DNA of 64,000 nucleotides from Ancylobacter sp. Lp-2 (GCF_020523795.1 NZ_JAJALI010000003.1:372001-436000), one strand, 5' to 3'; positions 17,510 through 26,489 are shown, counted from the stretch's first letter. Notes: a model not told the origin generated them from the sequence alone. Program-made: numbers and translations.

Positions 17510-18370
17510 ATGATCGGTGAGTGGTCGCAGACCTGGACCTTCCTGGACGGTGCCTGGCACGAGGGCAACGTGCCGATCATGGGCGTGCGCACCCATGCCG
17601 CCTGGCTCGGCACCTCGGTGTTCGACGGCGCCCGTGCCTTCGAGGGCGTGACGCCTGATCTCGACCTGCATTGCGCTCGTATCAACCGCTCGGCGCTCGC
17701 CATGGGGTTGAAGCCGGTCGTCTCGGTCGAGCGCTGGATGGAGCTCACCGCCGAGGGGCTCCAGCGCTTCGCCCCGGACGCGGCGCTCTATATCCGGCCG
17801 ATGTACTGGGCCGAGTTCCCCGGCGCGCGCACCGTCGATGCCGATGCGGAGTCCACCCGCTGGTGCCTCAGCCTCTACGAGGCGCCGATGCCGGCGGCGG
17901 AGCGCGGCACCTCCATCACCCTGTCGCCGTTCCGTCGGCCGACGGTGGAATGCGCCGTGACCGATGCCAAGGCCGGCGCGCTCTATCCCAACAACGCCCG
18001 CGCCCTGGTCGAGTGCAACCGCCGCGGCTTCGACAATGCGGTGCTGTGCGACATGCTCGGCAACGTGGCCGAGCTCGCCACCGCCAACATCTTCATGGTG
18101 AAGGACGGCGTCGCGCTCACCCCGGCCGCCAACGGCACCTTCCTCGCCGGCATCACCCGCACCCGCACCATGGGGCTGATGCGGCAGGCCGGCATTGAGG
18201 TGGTCGAGGCGTCGCTGCGCTGGGACGACTTCAAAGCCGCCGACGAACTGTTCACCACCGGCAATTATTCCAAGGTCTCGCCGATCACCCGCATCGAGGA
18301 TCGCGAACTTCAGCCGGGTCCGGTGTTCCGTCACGCCCGCCAGCTCTATTGGGACTTCGCCCACAGCTGA
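17510..18370 (+). CDS. Class IV aminotransferase, branched-chain type
   Basis: A 286-residue PLP-dependent fold-type IV enzyme, annotated in related genomes as branched-chain amino-acid aminotransferase. The PLP lysine is Lys154 in VTDAKAGALYPN, and LGNVAELATANIFMVKDG plus TRTRTMGLM form the cofactor phosphate site. It is shorter than classical IlvE (about 300-360), so it could instead act on D-amino acids or 4-amino-4-deoxychorismate. The ATG at 17510 is chosen because GGGAG lies 8 bases upstream; a TTG at 17495 is in frame. It is convergent with the CsbD gene. Confidence 0.85.
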   Translation: MIGEWSQTWTFLDGAWHEGNVPIMGVRTHAAWLGTSVFDGARAFEGVTPDLDLHCARINRSALAMGLKPVVSVERWMELTAEGLQRFAPDAALYIRPMYWAEFPGARTVDADAESTRWCLSLYEAPMPAAERGTSITLSPFRRPTVECAVTDAKAGALYPNNARALVECNRRGFDNAVLCDMLGNVAELATANIFMVKDGVALTPAANGTFLAGITRTRTMGLMRQAGIEVVEASLRWDDFKAADELFTTGNYSKVSPITRIEDRELQPGPVFRHARQLYWDFAHS

Positions 18371-18403
18371 GACCGGTCGACCGGCGCGGCCCGCCAATCG
18401 AAA

Positions 18404-18425
18404 CGGCCGGGACGATGCCCGGCCG
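18404..18425. terminator. Putative terminator hairpin
   Basis: Eight-base perfect stem (18404-18411 with 18418-18425, loop ACGATG) between convergent genes. On the minus strand it is followed by TTTCGATT, so it most likely ends the CsbD transcript. Confidence 0.5.
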
Positions 18426-18463
18426 CCGCCTGTTGCGAATGATGCCGTGGCCGGCGCGTTCGA

Positions 18464-18667
18464 TCACATCTTGTAGCGGCCGCTCCACTCGTCGACCTGA
18501 CGTTTCGCCTCGTCCTTGGCGATGCCGTAGCGCTCCTGCAGCACGCCTTCGAGTTCCTCGCGCTTGCCGTGCAGGCGGTCGAGGTCGTCATCGGTCAGCT
18601 TGCCCCATTGCTGGCGCACCTGGCCCTTGACCTGCTTCCAATTGCCTTCGATACGGTCCCAGTTCAT
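18464..18667 (-). CDS. CsbD family stress protein
   Basis: A 67-residue protein with the canonical CsbD opening MNWDRIEGNWKQVKGQVRQQ and the conserved WGKLTDDDLDRLHGKREEL. CsbD proteins are small helical general-stress proteins of unknown biochemical role. The full length agrees with the family. It has its own promoter region of about 90 bases shared with the divergent meaB gene. Confidence 0.92.
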   Translation of the reverse strand: MNWDRIEGNWKQVKGQVRQQWGKLTDDDLDRLHGKREELEGVLQERYGIAKDEAKRQVDEWSGRYKM

Positions 18668-18760
18668 GGCGTTTATCTCCGTTGAAACATTGGGTTGCCG
18701 TGCCTCGTCAGGCTCGGCTGCGGCTGCTAGCATCCCCCCGACAACGCCCGGGACCTGATT

Positions 18761-19762
18761 TTGATCCACGCGCCCGCCCTCCCTTCCCTCGACCAACTCG
18801 TCGATGGCGTGCGCGCCGGACGGCGGGCCGTGTTGGCGCGCGCGATCACCCTGGTCGAGTCGCGCAAGCCCGCCCACCGTGCCCTGGCCGAGCAATTGCT
18901 GCAGGCGCTGCTGCCCTTCACCGGCGCGGCCTTGCGCGTTGGAATCACCGGCGTCCCGGGGGTCGGCAAGTCGACCACCATCGATTCGCTCGGAACCATG
19001 CTGACCGGCAAGGGCCATCGCGTGGCCGTGCTGGCGGTCGACCCGTCCTCGACCCGCACCGGCGGTTCCATTCTCGGCGACAAGACCCGCATGGCCCGGC
19101 TGGCGGTCGACGCACACGCCTTTGTGCGTCCCTCGCCCTCGGCGGGCACGCTCGGCGGCGTCGCCGCCCGCACCCGCGAGACGCTGCTGCTGTGCGAGGC
19201 GGCCGGCTATGACGTGGTGCTGGTGGAGACGGTCGGCGTCGGGCAGTCCGAAACCGCCGTCGCCGACATGACCGACACCTTCCTGGTGCTGATGCTGCCG
19301 GGCGCCGGCGACGAGCTGCAAGGCCTGAAGAAGGGCATCCTCGAACTTGCCGACATCGTGGCGGTGAACAAGGCGGATGGCGACGGCCTCATCCGCGCCC
19401 GCGCCGCCGCCGCCGAATACCGCGCCGCGCTGCAGGTGCTCGGCGTGCGCGAGCCGCATTGGTCCACGCCGGTGCTCGCCTGTTCCGGCCTCACCGGCGA
19501 GGGGTTGGAGACGCTGTGGCAACAGGTCCAACTACATGGCGAACGGTCGCAACAGGCCGGCGCCTTCGCGGCACGGCGCAGCGCCCAGCAGGTCCGGTGG
19601 ATGTGGACGCTGCTCGACGAGCGCATCCGCGAGCGCATCCGCACCGATACGACGCTGCGGGACGAGGTGCCGACGATCGCCGCCGAGGTGGCGGCCGGCC
19701 GGCTCGCCCCCGGCCTCGGCGCCGCCCGCATCGCGGCGCGGCTTGGGCTTGAGCCGACCTGA
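18761..19762 (+). CDS. meaB: MeaB, methylmalonyl-CoA mutase-associated GTPase
   Basis: A 333-residue G3E-family GTPase that protects and reloads B12-dependent methylmalonyl-CoA (or related) mutases. It shows the P-loop GVPGVGKS (64-71), the metal-binding DPSSTRTGGSILGDKTRM stretch, ETVGVGQSE (switch) and NKAD guanine specificity motif. The start is TTG at 18761, with a weak ribosome site. The mutase genes are not in the window, so the partner is encoded elsewhere. C-terminal dimerisation helices end near residue 330. Confidence 0.93.
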   Translation: MIHAPALPSLDQLVDGVRAGRRAVLARAITLVESRKPAHRALAEQLLQALLPFTGAALRVGITGVPGVGKSTTIDSLGTMLTGKGHRVAVLAVDPSSTRTGGSILGDKTRMARLAVDAHAFVRPSPSAGTLGGVAARTRETLLLCEAAGYDVVLVETVGVGQSETAVADMTDTFLVLMLPGAGDELQGLKKGILELADIVAVNKADGDGLIRARAAAAEYRAALQVLGVREPHWSTPVLACSGLTGEGLETLWQQVQLHGERSQQAGAFAARRSAQQVRWMWTLLDERIRERIRTDTTLRDEVPTIAAEVAAGRLAPGLGAARIAARLGLEPT

Positions 19763-19866
19763 AAAAGGCGGGATGCTCGGTTCACTTCTGTACAGTCTCC
19801 CGAACCGCCGAATGCTCAGATGGGCAATGGCGCTCCGGGCACGATGACGGGGCGATGGGAGCCACG

Positions 19867-20259
19867 ATGGAAAATGACAACCGGCTCGCCGGGCGAGGTA
19901 TCTTCGTCGTCGAGGACGAGCCGTTGGTTGCGCTGATGATCGAGGCCATGATCGAGGAACTCGGCGCGGTGGTGATCGGCAGCGCCCGGCGCCTGCCCGA
20001 TGCGCTCGATTTCGTCGCCGCGCGCCATCGGGACATCGACGTCGCGCTCCTCGATCTCAATCTCGGCGGCATCGCCAGCTACGACGTCGCCCAGGCTGCC
20101 ACCGACCAGGGCATTCCGGTGGTTTTCTCCACCGGCTATGACGATGAGGCGATCAGCGAACCCTGGCGCAGCCGGCCACTGCTATCCAAGCCCTTCCATC
20201 TCGCCCAGCTCGAGGACGCGCTTGCGCTGGCGGTCGCCGCCCGCGTCGGGCGCGAATGA
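19867..20259 (+). CDS. Single-domain response regulator
   Basis: A 130-residue receiver domain with no output domain. Acidic residues (VVEDEPL, Glu16/Asp17), the phosphoacceptor Asp63 in LLDLNLGG, Thr in VFSTGYDD and the Lys in LLSKPFH are all in place, so it should be phosphorylatable. The ATG at 19867 has GGGAG about 8 bases upstream and is preferred over 19855. It overlaps the pyroglutamyl-peptidase start by four bases. Receivers of this subgroup are frequently partners of HWE-type kinases; no kinase is adjacent. Confidence 0.88.
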   Translation: MENDNRLAGRGIFVVEDEPLVALMIEAMIEELGAVVIGSARRLPDALDFVAARHRDIDVALLDLNLGGIASYDVAQAATDQGIPVVFSTGYDDEAISEPWRSRPLLSKPFHLAQLEDALALAVAARVGRE

Positions 20260-20891
20260 AGGCGGCACGCATACCGCATATTCTCGTCACCGGCTTCGGC
20301 CCGTTTCCCGGTGCGCCGGCCAATCCGGCCGCCGGGCTCGCCCGCGACCTCGTGCGACTGCGGCGCCCGACGCTGGCCGGCACCCGGCGGAGCCTGCGGC
20401 TCCTGCCGACTATTTGGGAGGAAACCGCGGGCTTCCCACACGTCCTCGACGCCCTCGCGCCCGACATCGTGCTGATGATCGGCCTCGCCGCCCGCCGCCG
20501 GACGGTGTCGGTCGAGCTCTTGGGACATAACCGCACGCGGCTCTTTCCTGACGCGGCGCGGCGCCACCCACCTGGCCCACGCTTCGAGGCCGGCGACGCC
20601 GCGACCCGCCGTTGCAGCGCCGCTCCGGCCCCGCTGCTGTACGCGCTGGCCGCCGCGGGCGTGCCGGCCCGGCTGTCGCGCGATGCCGGCGGCTATGTCT
20701 GCAATGCCCTCAGTTGGAGCGCCTATGGCTGGGCGCAGCGGGACGCACGGATGCCCCTCGCGGTCTTCGTGCACATACCCCGCCCGCGCGCCAATGGTCC
20801 GCTCGGCCGCGCCCGCCTGCTGCGCGGCCTCGGTAACCTCATGGTGGCGCTGGTTGCCCAGCACCGGCTTAGGGCGGCGTCTGCACGCTGA
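20256..20891 (+). CDS. pcp: Pyroglutamyl-peptidase I (C15)
   Basis: A 211-residue cysteine peptidase that removes N-terminal pyroglutamate from peptides. The catalytic triad is Glu87 (TVSVELLG), Cys149 (DAGGYVCNAL) and His173 (FVHIPR), with the N-terminal VTGFGPFPG motif. It is somewhat diverged in the middle (arginine-rich, residues 92-120), as is typical of rhizobial homologues. The start overlaps the response regulator stop (ATGA). The 3' end overlaps the convergent cytochrome c gene by 23 bases. Confidence 0.87.
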   Translation: MKAARIPHILVTGFGPFPGAPANPAAGLARDLVRLRRPTLAGTRRSLRLLPTIWEETAGFPHVLDALAPDIVLMIGLAARRRTVSVELLGHNRTRLFPDAARRHPPGPRFEAGDAATRRCSAAPAPLLYALAAAGVPARLSRDAGGYVCNALSWSAYGWAQRDARMPLAVFVHIPRPRANGPLGRARLLRGLGNLMVALVAQHRLRAASAR

Positions 20892-21273
20892 TCTCGATCG
20901 AGGCGTACCAGGCGGCGAAATTGGCGATGTCGTCGTCGGACAGATCCTTGGTCACGACCGTCATCATCTCGTTGACCCGCTTGCCGGAGCGGAACTCCTC
21001 GAGCGCCTTGGCGAGATACATCTCCACCTGACCGGCGAGGTTCGGCGCTTCCGGGTGCTGCGATAGGCCGTTGGTACCGTGGCAGACGGCGCATTGTTGG
21101 CTGGCCTTGACCCGGCCGGCGGCGGCATCGCCGGCCTGAGCCGGGACACCGGAGAGAACCGCGCCGCCGATTGCCAGCGAACCGAGCACCCGCGGGCCGA
21201 GCGCCGCTCGCGCCATGGCCTGGAAAACAAGACGAGCCGCCGCGACCGGCGGCCGGCTCCAGATCCGCATCAT
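20869..21273 (-). CDS. Periplasmic c-type cytochrome
   Basis: A class I cytochrome c of about 134 residues with a signal sequence ending near PAQA (residue 47). The single heme site is CAVCH (61-65), and the axial Met is likely in NEMMTVV. It lies directly after the PQQ-type dehydrogenase on the same strand, so it is probably that enzyme's electron acceptor. ATG 21273 is preferred because a perfect hairpin fills the gap before it; a GTG at 21342 that overlaps the dehydrogenase stop would give a longer protein without a clean signal peptide. Confidence 0.8.
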   Translation of the reverse strand: MMRIWSRPPVAAARLVFQAMARAALGPRVLGSLAIGGAVLSGVPAQAGDAAAGRVKASQQCAVCHGTNGLSQHPEAPNLAGQVEMYLAKALEEFRSGKRVNEMMTVVTKDLSDDDIANFAAWYASIEISVQTPP

Positions 21274-21303
21274 GAATGGCTTTCCATGCTTGTCGGGAAG
21301 GAA

Positions 21304-21324
21304 CCGCGGCGGCATCCGCCGCGG
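21304..21324 (-). terminator. Intercistronic hairpin
   Basis: Perfect nine-base stem (21304-21312 with 21316-21324, three-base loop) between the dehydrogenase stop and the cytochrome start; on the minus strand it is followed by TTCCTTCCC. It is more likely an attenuator or mRNA-stability element than a full terminator. Confidence 0.5.
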
Positions 21325-21338
21325 TCCGGGTGTCGCCG

Positions 21339-22628
21339 TCACTCGCCGTAGGAGATGCGATAGATCGCGCCGGACGTATCGTCCGAGACCAGCAGCGAGC
21401 CGTCATTGAGTTGCGCCACCGAGGCCGGGCGACCGAGATATTCGCCGTTCGGCGTCAACCAGCCTTCGGCGAACGGCTCGCTCTTGCCGGCGGTGCCGTC
21501 CTCCTTCACCTCGGTGAACATCACCCGCGCGCCCACCGGCACGGTGCGGTTCCACGAGCCGTGCTGCACCGAGAACACGCCGCCGCGATACTTCGCCGGG
21601 AACTGGCTGCCGGTGTAGAAGGTCATGCCGAGATCGGCGGCATGCGCCACCATCTCCACCTGCGGCTTCACCGAATCCGCCGGCGGCTCCTTGTCCTTGT
21701 ACTCGACCGTGCGCACCGAGCCGCCGCCATAATAGGGGAAGCCGAAGGTCTGGCCGGCCTTCTCGGCGCGGTTGAGCTCGCCGGGCGGGATGTCGTCGCC
21801 CATGCCGTCGACCTGGTTGTCGGTGAACCAGAGCGTCTTGTCCTTGGGGTTGAAGTCCATGCCGACCGAATTGCGGATGCCCCAGGCGTAGACCTCGCGG
21901 TTCTTGCCGTCGCGGTCCATCTTCACGATGCCGCCGATGCCGACCTTCTTGTAGAGGTCGTATTTCTCCGGCGCGAATACGTTGAAGGGCTGGCCGAGCG
22001 TTATGTAGAGCTTGTCGTCCGGCCCGATGCGGCAGACGCGCGCGGTGTGGTTGTAGGACTCCTCTTCCTTCGGAATGAGATCGCCCTGCTTCACCACCTG
22101 GAAGGCCGCCACGTCCGGCCCCTCGTAGAAGAACTCGGCGGCGGGGAACAACAGCACGCGGTTCTGCTCGACGATGTACAGGAAGCCGTCCTTCGAGAAG
22201 CACACGCCATGTGGCAGCTTCATCTGGATCGACGGCGCGAAAGGCTTCACTTCGTCGGCGACGCGGTCCTTGTCGCGGTCGGTCACCGCCCAGACCTTGC
22301 TCTTGCGGGTGCCGACAAACACCACGCCGGCCGACGGCCCGACCGCCATCTCGCGTGCATCCGGCACGATGGCGTAGAGCTTGATCTTGAACCCGTCCGG
22401 CAGCTTGATGCCGGCCAACGTCTTGTTAAAGGCCGCTACCCGCGGCCCGTCCTGCGGCACCGCGGGCATTTCCTGCGTACCGGTGGACTGGAAGTTCGAC
22501 AGCTTTTCCAGATTGTCGGTGGCCTGCGCACGCGCGGCGCCCTGGCCTACCCCCACCAGCAAGGCGCCGGCCAGCATCGTCGAGCTCAGCAGCGCGCGCA
22601 GGCGCCGGCCCGTTCCATAGGTCGTCAT
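21339..22628 (-). CDS. PQQ-dependent sugar/sorbosone dehydrogenase family
   Basis: A 429-residue periplasmic protein with a signal peptide (about 1-36, ending AARAQA) and a six-bladed beta-propeller of the soluble glucose/L-sorbosone dehydrogenase family. Recognisable blocks are KLPHGVCFSKDGFLYIVEQN, HTARVCRIGPDDKLYITLGQ, YAWGIRNSVGMDFNP, WFTDNQVDGMGDDIPPGELN and VFSVQHGSWNRT. These enzymes oxidise aldoses or aldehydes and pass electrons to cytochrome c, and such a gene follows directly. The start at 22628 is supported by GGGAGGATACTGC before the ATG. The true substrate is unknown, and some family members have no demonstrated PQQ activity. Confidence 0.85.
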   Translation of the reverse strand: MTTYGTGRRLRALLSSTMLAGALLVGVGQGAARAQATDNLEKLSNFQSTGTQEMPAVPQDGPRVAAFNKTLAGIKLPDGFKIKLYAIVPDAREMAVGPSAGVVFVGTRKSKVWAVTDRDKDRVADEVKPFAPSIQMKLPHGVCFSKDGFLYIVEQNRVLLFPAAEFFYEGPDVAAFQVVKQGDLIPKEEESYNHTARVCRIGPDDKLYITLGQPFNVFAPEKYDLYKKVGIGGIVKMDRDGKNREVYAWGIRNSVGMDFNPKDKTLWFTDNQVDGMGDDIPPGELNRAEKAGQTFGFPYYGGGSVRTVEYKDKEPPADSVKPQVEMVAHAADLGMTFYTGSQFPAKYRGGVFSVQHGSWNRTVPVGARVMFTEVKEDGTAGKSEPFAEGWLTPNGEYLGRPASVAQLNDGSLLVSDDTSGAIYRISYGE

Positions 22629-22938
22629 GCAGTATCCTCCCAAGCATCCGGGCCTCGTCCGGGCCCGTTCCGCAAGGTCAGTATTACTATGATCCGGAGA
22701 AATGGAAGTCCAATTTACGCAAGATATACTCTGTAATAATTTATACACTGCTGCGATGCGGAATAATAATGAAATATATCCAATATCGATGCTTCCGGCC
22801 ACCTGGCGATGCGCCCGCCGCAAGCCGGTGTCGGGCGACGCGCGGACCCGTTCCGGCCCATGGATCCCTCATCACCTGTTAGTGGAAATCTGCTAAGCGG
22901 GAAGCACGCTTACTTCCCCTGTCCGAGACCCGACACGC
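22629..22938. promoter_or_regulatory. AT-rich divergent promoter region
   Basis: This 310-base spacer has no gene. Positions about 22675-22795 are strongly AT-rich (CTGTAATAATTTATACACTG, GGAATAATAATGAAATATAT), marking promoters for the sugar dehydrogenase and possibly the TauE-type gene. I see no specific operator. Confidence 0.55.
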
Positions 22939-23865
22939 GTGACCATCTATCTGCCGATCGCCGAACTGCCGGTGAACATCTTCACCCTGCTCGCCCTGGG
23001 CATCGCGGTGGGCTTCATTTCCGGCATGTTCGGGGTGGGCGGCGGCTTCCTGATGACGCCCCTGCTCATCTTCCTCGGCGTCGCGCCGGCGGTGGCGGTG
23101 GCGAGCGTGTCGACCCACATGGCCGCCTCGTCGCTCTCGGGCACGCTGAACTATCTGCGACGAAGGCTCGTGGACGTGCAGCTCGGCCTCGTGCTGCTGG
23201 CCGGCGGCCTCACCGGCACGTTGACCGGCGTGCTCGCCTTCATGCTTTTGCGTCGCTTCGGCCAGCTCGATCTGTTCATCGCCCTCTCCTACATCGTGCT
23301 GCTCGGCACCATCGGCACGCTGATGGTGATCGAGAGCCTCAGGGCGCTGCTGCGCAACTGGCGCGGCGAACCGGCACGGGTCCGCCGCCCGGGCGCGCAT
23401 CCGTGGTTCCTGCGCATGCCGTTCAAGATGCGCTTCCGTCAGTCGCGCATCTATGTCTCGATCATTCCCGTGGTCATCATCGGCTTCACCATCGGCTTTC
23501 TCGGCGCGCTGATGGGCATTGGCGGCGGCTTCCTGCTGGTGCCGGCGCTCATCTACCTGCTGCGCGTGCCGACGCTGACCTCGGTCGCCACCTCGCTGAT
23601 GCTCACCCTCGTCACCATGGCGGCAGCGATCGTCATGCATGCGGTGCTGAACCAGACGGTCGACGCCGTGCTGGGGCTGGTGCTAATGGTCGGCGGCACC
23701 ATCGGCGCGCAGTTCGGCGCCCGTGCCGGCCAGGCGATGAAGGCGGAAAATCTGCGCCTGCTGCTCGGCCTGCTGGTGCTCGGCGTCGGGTTGCGGGTCG
23801 CCGCCGACCAGATCCGCCAGCCTGCCGACCTCTATGCCGTCACCGTCGACGAGGCGAAGCGGTGA
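22939..23865 (+). CDS. TauE/SafE (TSUP) sulfite exporter family protein
   Basis: A 308-residue inner-membrane protein with about eight helices and the paired family motifs GMFGVGGGFLMTP (about 28-40) and LMGIGGGFLLVPA (about 192-204), one in each half. TSUP proteins export sulfite, sulfoacetate or similar organosulfur anions. It starts with GTG and its stop overlaps the GTG of the next gene. The fixed pairing with TIGR02186 in Alphaproteobacteria suggests that the two act together. Substrate is unassigned. Confidence 0.9.
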   Translation: MTIYLPIAELPVNIFTLLALGIAVGFISGMFGVGGGFLMTPLLIFLGVAPAVAVASVSTHMAASSLSGTLNYLRRRLVDVQLGLVLLAGGLTGTLTGVLAFMLLRRFGQLDLFIALSYIVLLGTIGTLMVIESLRALLRNWRGEPARVRRPGAHPWFLRMPFKMRFRQSRIYVSIIPVVIIGFTIGFLGALMGIGGGFLLVPALIYLLRVPTLTSVATSLMLTLVTMAAAIVMHAVLNQTVDAVLGLVLMVGGTIGAQFGARAGQAMKAENLRLLLGLLVLGVGLRVAADQIRQPADLYAVTVDEAKR

Positions 23866-24668
23866 GGCCCGCCACGCGCCTCGCCCGGCTCGGCGCCCTC
23901 GCGCTCGGAATCGGCCTGTTCGGCGTCATGGCCATCGCGAGGGTACAAGCCCAGCCGGCCCCGGAACGACAGGGCCTTGTCCTGTCGCTGTCCAAGGCGC
24001 GGGTGACGATCACGTCCAGCTTTTCCGGCGACAGCATCGTGCTGTTCGGCGTCGTGCCCGACGACCTCGGCGGCGCGACACCGGACGTGGTGGTGACGGT
24101 ACGCGGGCCGAACGGCAGCTTCGTCACCTGGAAGAAGGCCCGCCGCTTCGGCCTGTGGACCAATGCCGAGAGCCGCTCCTTCCTCGCCGCCCCCGCCTAT
24201 CTCGCCGTCCTGAGCACCCGGCCGCCGGCCGAGATGGCGGAAGCCGACACGCTCCGGCAGGAGCAGGCCGGTCTTGCCAACAACCGCTTTGTCCAGCGCA
24301 TCGGCACCGATTATGCCGACGTGGTGCCCGGCGACCCGTTCCGTCAGGCGTTCCTGCGGGTGAAACAGACGCAGGGGCTGTATTTCGAACGCCCCGACGC
24401 GGTGGAGTTCATCGCCCCGCACGTGTTCCGCGCGGTCATCCCGGTTCCCGGCATCGCCCCCATCGGCACCTATGAGGTGCAGGTGAAGCTGTTCGAGAAT
24501 CGCGAGCTCGTCGCCCGCGGCCGGCTGCCGCTGGAGGTGGCCAAGGTGGATTTCGAACAATCGGTCGCCACCGCCGCGCAGCACTATCCTTTGCTCTACG
24601 GTCTTGCCACCATGTTCGGTGCGCTGGCCGTCGGCTTCGTCGCCAATCTGGCGTTCCGCCGCGACTGA
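23862..24668 (+). CDS. TIGR02186 / Alph_Pro_TM protein
   Basis: A 268-residue protein with a signal peptide (about 1-31, ending RVQAQ), a beta-rich periplasmic domain and one C-terminal membrane helix (about 240-262, YGLATMFGALAVGFVANLAF). It shows the conserved ITSSFSGDSIVLFGVV and VTVRGPNGSFVTWKKARRFG blocks of the TIGR02186 family. The family is known almost only beside TSUP exporters, so it is probably an accessory or regulatory subunit. Translation is coupled by a GTGA overlap. Confidence 0.9.
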   Translation: MRPATRLARLGALALGIGLFGVMAIARVQAQPAPERQGLVLSLSKARVTITSSFSGDSIVLFGVVPDDLGGATPDVVVTVRGPNGSFVTWKKARRFGLWTNAESRSFLAAPAYLAVLSTRPPAEMAEADTLRQEQAGLANNRFVQRIGTDYADVVPGDPFRQAFLRVKQTQGLYFERPDAVEFIAPHVFRAVIPVPGIAPIGTYEVQVKLFENRELVARGRLPLEVAKVDFEQSVATAAQHYPLLYGLATMFGALAVGFVANLAFRRD

Positions 24669-24685
24669 TCGCCGGCCCGCACGCT

Positions 24686-26116
24686 CTAGACCACCGGCTC
24701 CGGCGCGTAGGCGACGCCCGCCACCTCCAGAGCCCGCGCCGCCCGGAGCGCCGTGTCCTCCCGCCACGGCGCGGCGATGAGTTGCACGCCGATCGGCAGC
24801 GGCCCGCCGCCGGGAATCGGCGCCGCCACCACCGGCAGCCCTATGAAGGAAATCGGCTGGGTGTAGATACCGATATTCGGCCGCACCAGCATCTCCTTGC
24901 CGTCGAGCACGAAGGTAGCCTGCCCGCTGCGCGGCGCCGGCACCGGCGTCGCCGGCGCGATCAGCACGTCGAACTCGGTGAACAGCTCCAGCGCCCGGTC
25001 GTGGAACCAGCGGCGGAAGTTCTGCGCCTTGACGATCATTCCTGCCGGCAGCACCGCTCCGGCAAGCAGGCGCTCGCGCACCGCCGGATCGAAGTCCGCC
25101 GGCCGATCGCGCAGCCGATCGCGGTGCAGCGCTGCCCCTTCCGCCATGGTGATGACATAGGCGCTGGCCCGCGCCCGCTCGACCTCGGGCAGTTCGACGA
25201 TCCGCGTGGCGTCGAGCGCGGCGGCGGCGCGAGCGACCGCATCATAGGCCTGCGGTGTGCCTTGCCGGGCGAACCAGCCACCGAGGATACCGACGCGCAG
25301 TCCGCCGGCACCGCGCGTGAGTTCCGGCAGCGTCGGCCGCGCCTCGATGTCGGCCACGGCCGGATCGTCCGCATCGGCGCCGACGAGCGCGTCATAGGTG
25401 GCGGCCAGGTCGGCGACGGTGCGGGCAAAGGGGCCGAGATGGTCGAGGCTCGCCACGAAGGGGAAGCTGCGCGCCCGCGACAGCCGCCCATAGGTCGGCT
25501 TCAGCCCGAAAATGCCGCAGAACGAGGATGGCACCCGGATGGAACCGTTGGTGTCGGAGCCAAGCGACAGCGGCACCAGCTTGCCGCCCACCGCCGATCC
25601 CGAACCGCCGGACGAGCCGCCCGACATATGGCCGAGGTCGTGCGGGTTGCGGGAACTGCCGGCATGCACATTCTCGCCGGTGAAATCATAGGCATACTCG
25701 CCCATGTTGAGCGCACCGAGACAGATCGCGCCGGCGGCCACCATCCGCTCCACCAGCGTCGCATCCCGCCCTGCCGGCGGCCGGTCGGCGTTGATCTTCG
25801 AGCCGGCCAGCGTCGCCAGCCCCTTGAGGTCGAACAGGTTCTTCACCGCGAAGGGCACGCCGGCGAGCGGGCCGAGCGCCGCGCCCGCCGCCCGCGCCGT
25901 ATCGACGGCATCGGCTTCGGCCAGGGCCCGCACCGCGGTGACATGGGTAAAGGCGTTCAGATGCGGATCGACCGCCACGATCCGAGCCAGCGTGGCCTCG
26001 CAAATGGCGCGGGCGGAGACCCGGCCGGCGCGTACCGCCTCGGCGATGGCAAGTGCCGGCCCGGCGGCAAGTTCGGCGATGGTGGTGGGCGAATGCTCGG
26101 TCACGGTCGCGTTCAT
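24686..26116 (-). CDS. atzE: AtzE-type amidase (amidase signature family)
   Basis: A 476-residue amidase-signature enzyme. The Ser-cisSer-Lys triad is visible as Lys92 (FAVKNLFD), Ser168 (MSGGSSGGSG) and Ser192 (SDTNGSIRVP), with spacing equal to that of GatA. It resembles AtzE, the catalytic subunit of 1-carboxybiuret hydrolase, and the partner subunit gene (AtzG-like) overlaps its start by four bases, which strongly supports the assignment over generic amidase. The cyanuric acid hydrolase and allophanate hydrolase genes of the full pathway are not nearby, so the substrate may be a different ureide or carbamate. Confidence 0.85.
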   Translation of the reverse strand: MNATVTEHSPTTIAELAAGPALAIAEAVRAGRVSARAICEATLARIVAVDPHLNAFTHVTAVRALAEADAVDTARAAGAALGPLAGVPFAVKNLFDLKGLATLAGSKINADRPPAGRDATLVERMVAAGAICLGALNMGEYAYDFTGENVHAGSSRNPHDLGHMSGGSSGGSGSAVGGKLVPLSLGSDTNGSIRVPSSFCGIFGLKPTYGRLSRARSFPFVASLDHLGPFARTVADLAATYDALVGADADDPAVADIEARPTLPELTRGAGGLRVGILGGWFARQGTPQAYDAVARAAAALDATRIVELPEVERARASAYVITMAEGAALHRDRLRDRPADFDPAVRERLLAGAVLPAGMIVKAQNFRRWFHDRALELFTEFDVLIAPATPVPAPRSGQATFVLDGKEMLVRPNIGIYTQPISFIGLPVVAAPIPGGGPLPIGVQLIAAPWREDTALRAARALEVAGVAYAPEPVV

Positions 26117-26316
26117 GGCCGATACACCGGCGCCGGTTCCGCCTCGTCGGGGAGCGGGAAACTCTCCACCAGCCGCCCCATGGCGAGCGCCGTCTCCAGG
26201 TGCATCAGCACGCGTGGCCGCAACCCGCTCTCCAGCGGCAGGCCGGCCAGCGCCAGCGCCGCATCGAGATAGGCTTCGAGATCGCCGGGCTTCCCACCCG
26301 TCCGGTCGTCCGTCAC
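26113..26316 (-). CDS. atzG: AtzG-like (DUF4089) small subunit
   Basis: A 67-residue protein (MTDDRTGGKPGDLEAYLDAA) with the DUF4089 helix-turn-helix-like core DAALALAGLPLES and ETALAMGRLVESFPLPDE. AtzG forms an obligate complex with AtzE, analogous to GatC with GatA. The GTG at 26316 is chosen because AGGGAGG lies five bases upstream; a TTG further upstream is in frame. The stop overlaps atzE by four bases. Confidence 0.85.
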   Translation of the reverse strand: MTDDRTGGKPGDLEAYLDAALALAGLPLESGLRPRVLMHLETALAMGRLVESFPLPDEAEPAPVYRP

Positions 26317-26489
26317 GTCCGCCTCCCTGGCGCCGCTCCGGCGCCCGTCATCCAATTCAGGAAACGTGCCACGCGAGCGCAGGCGCGGCGAGGCGCGGTG
26401 GGACGTCTATCCCAAGGATTTTGCGCGCGAGGGCTTGGCGCCCTTGCAAAGCGCGGTTCGCCCGATTAGGTTCCGCGCCATTCTGGCAT

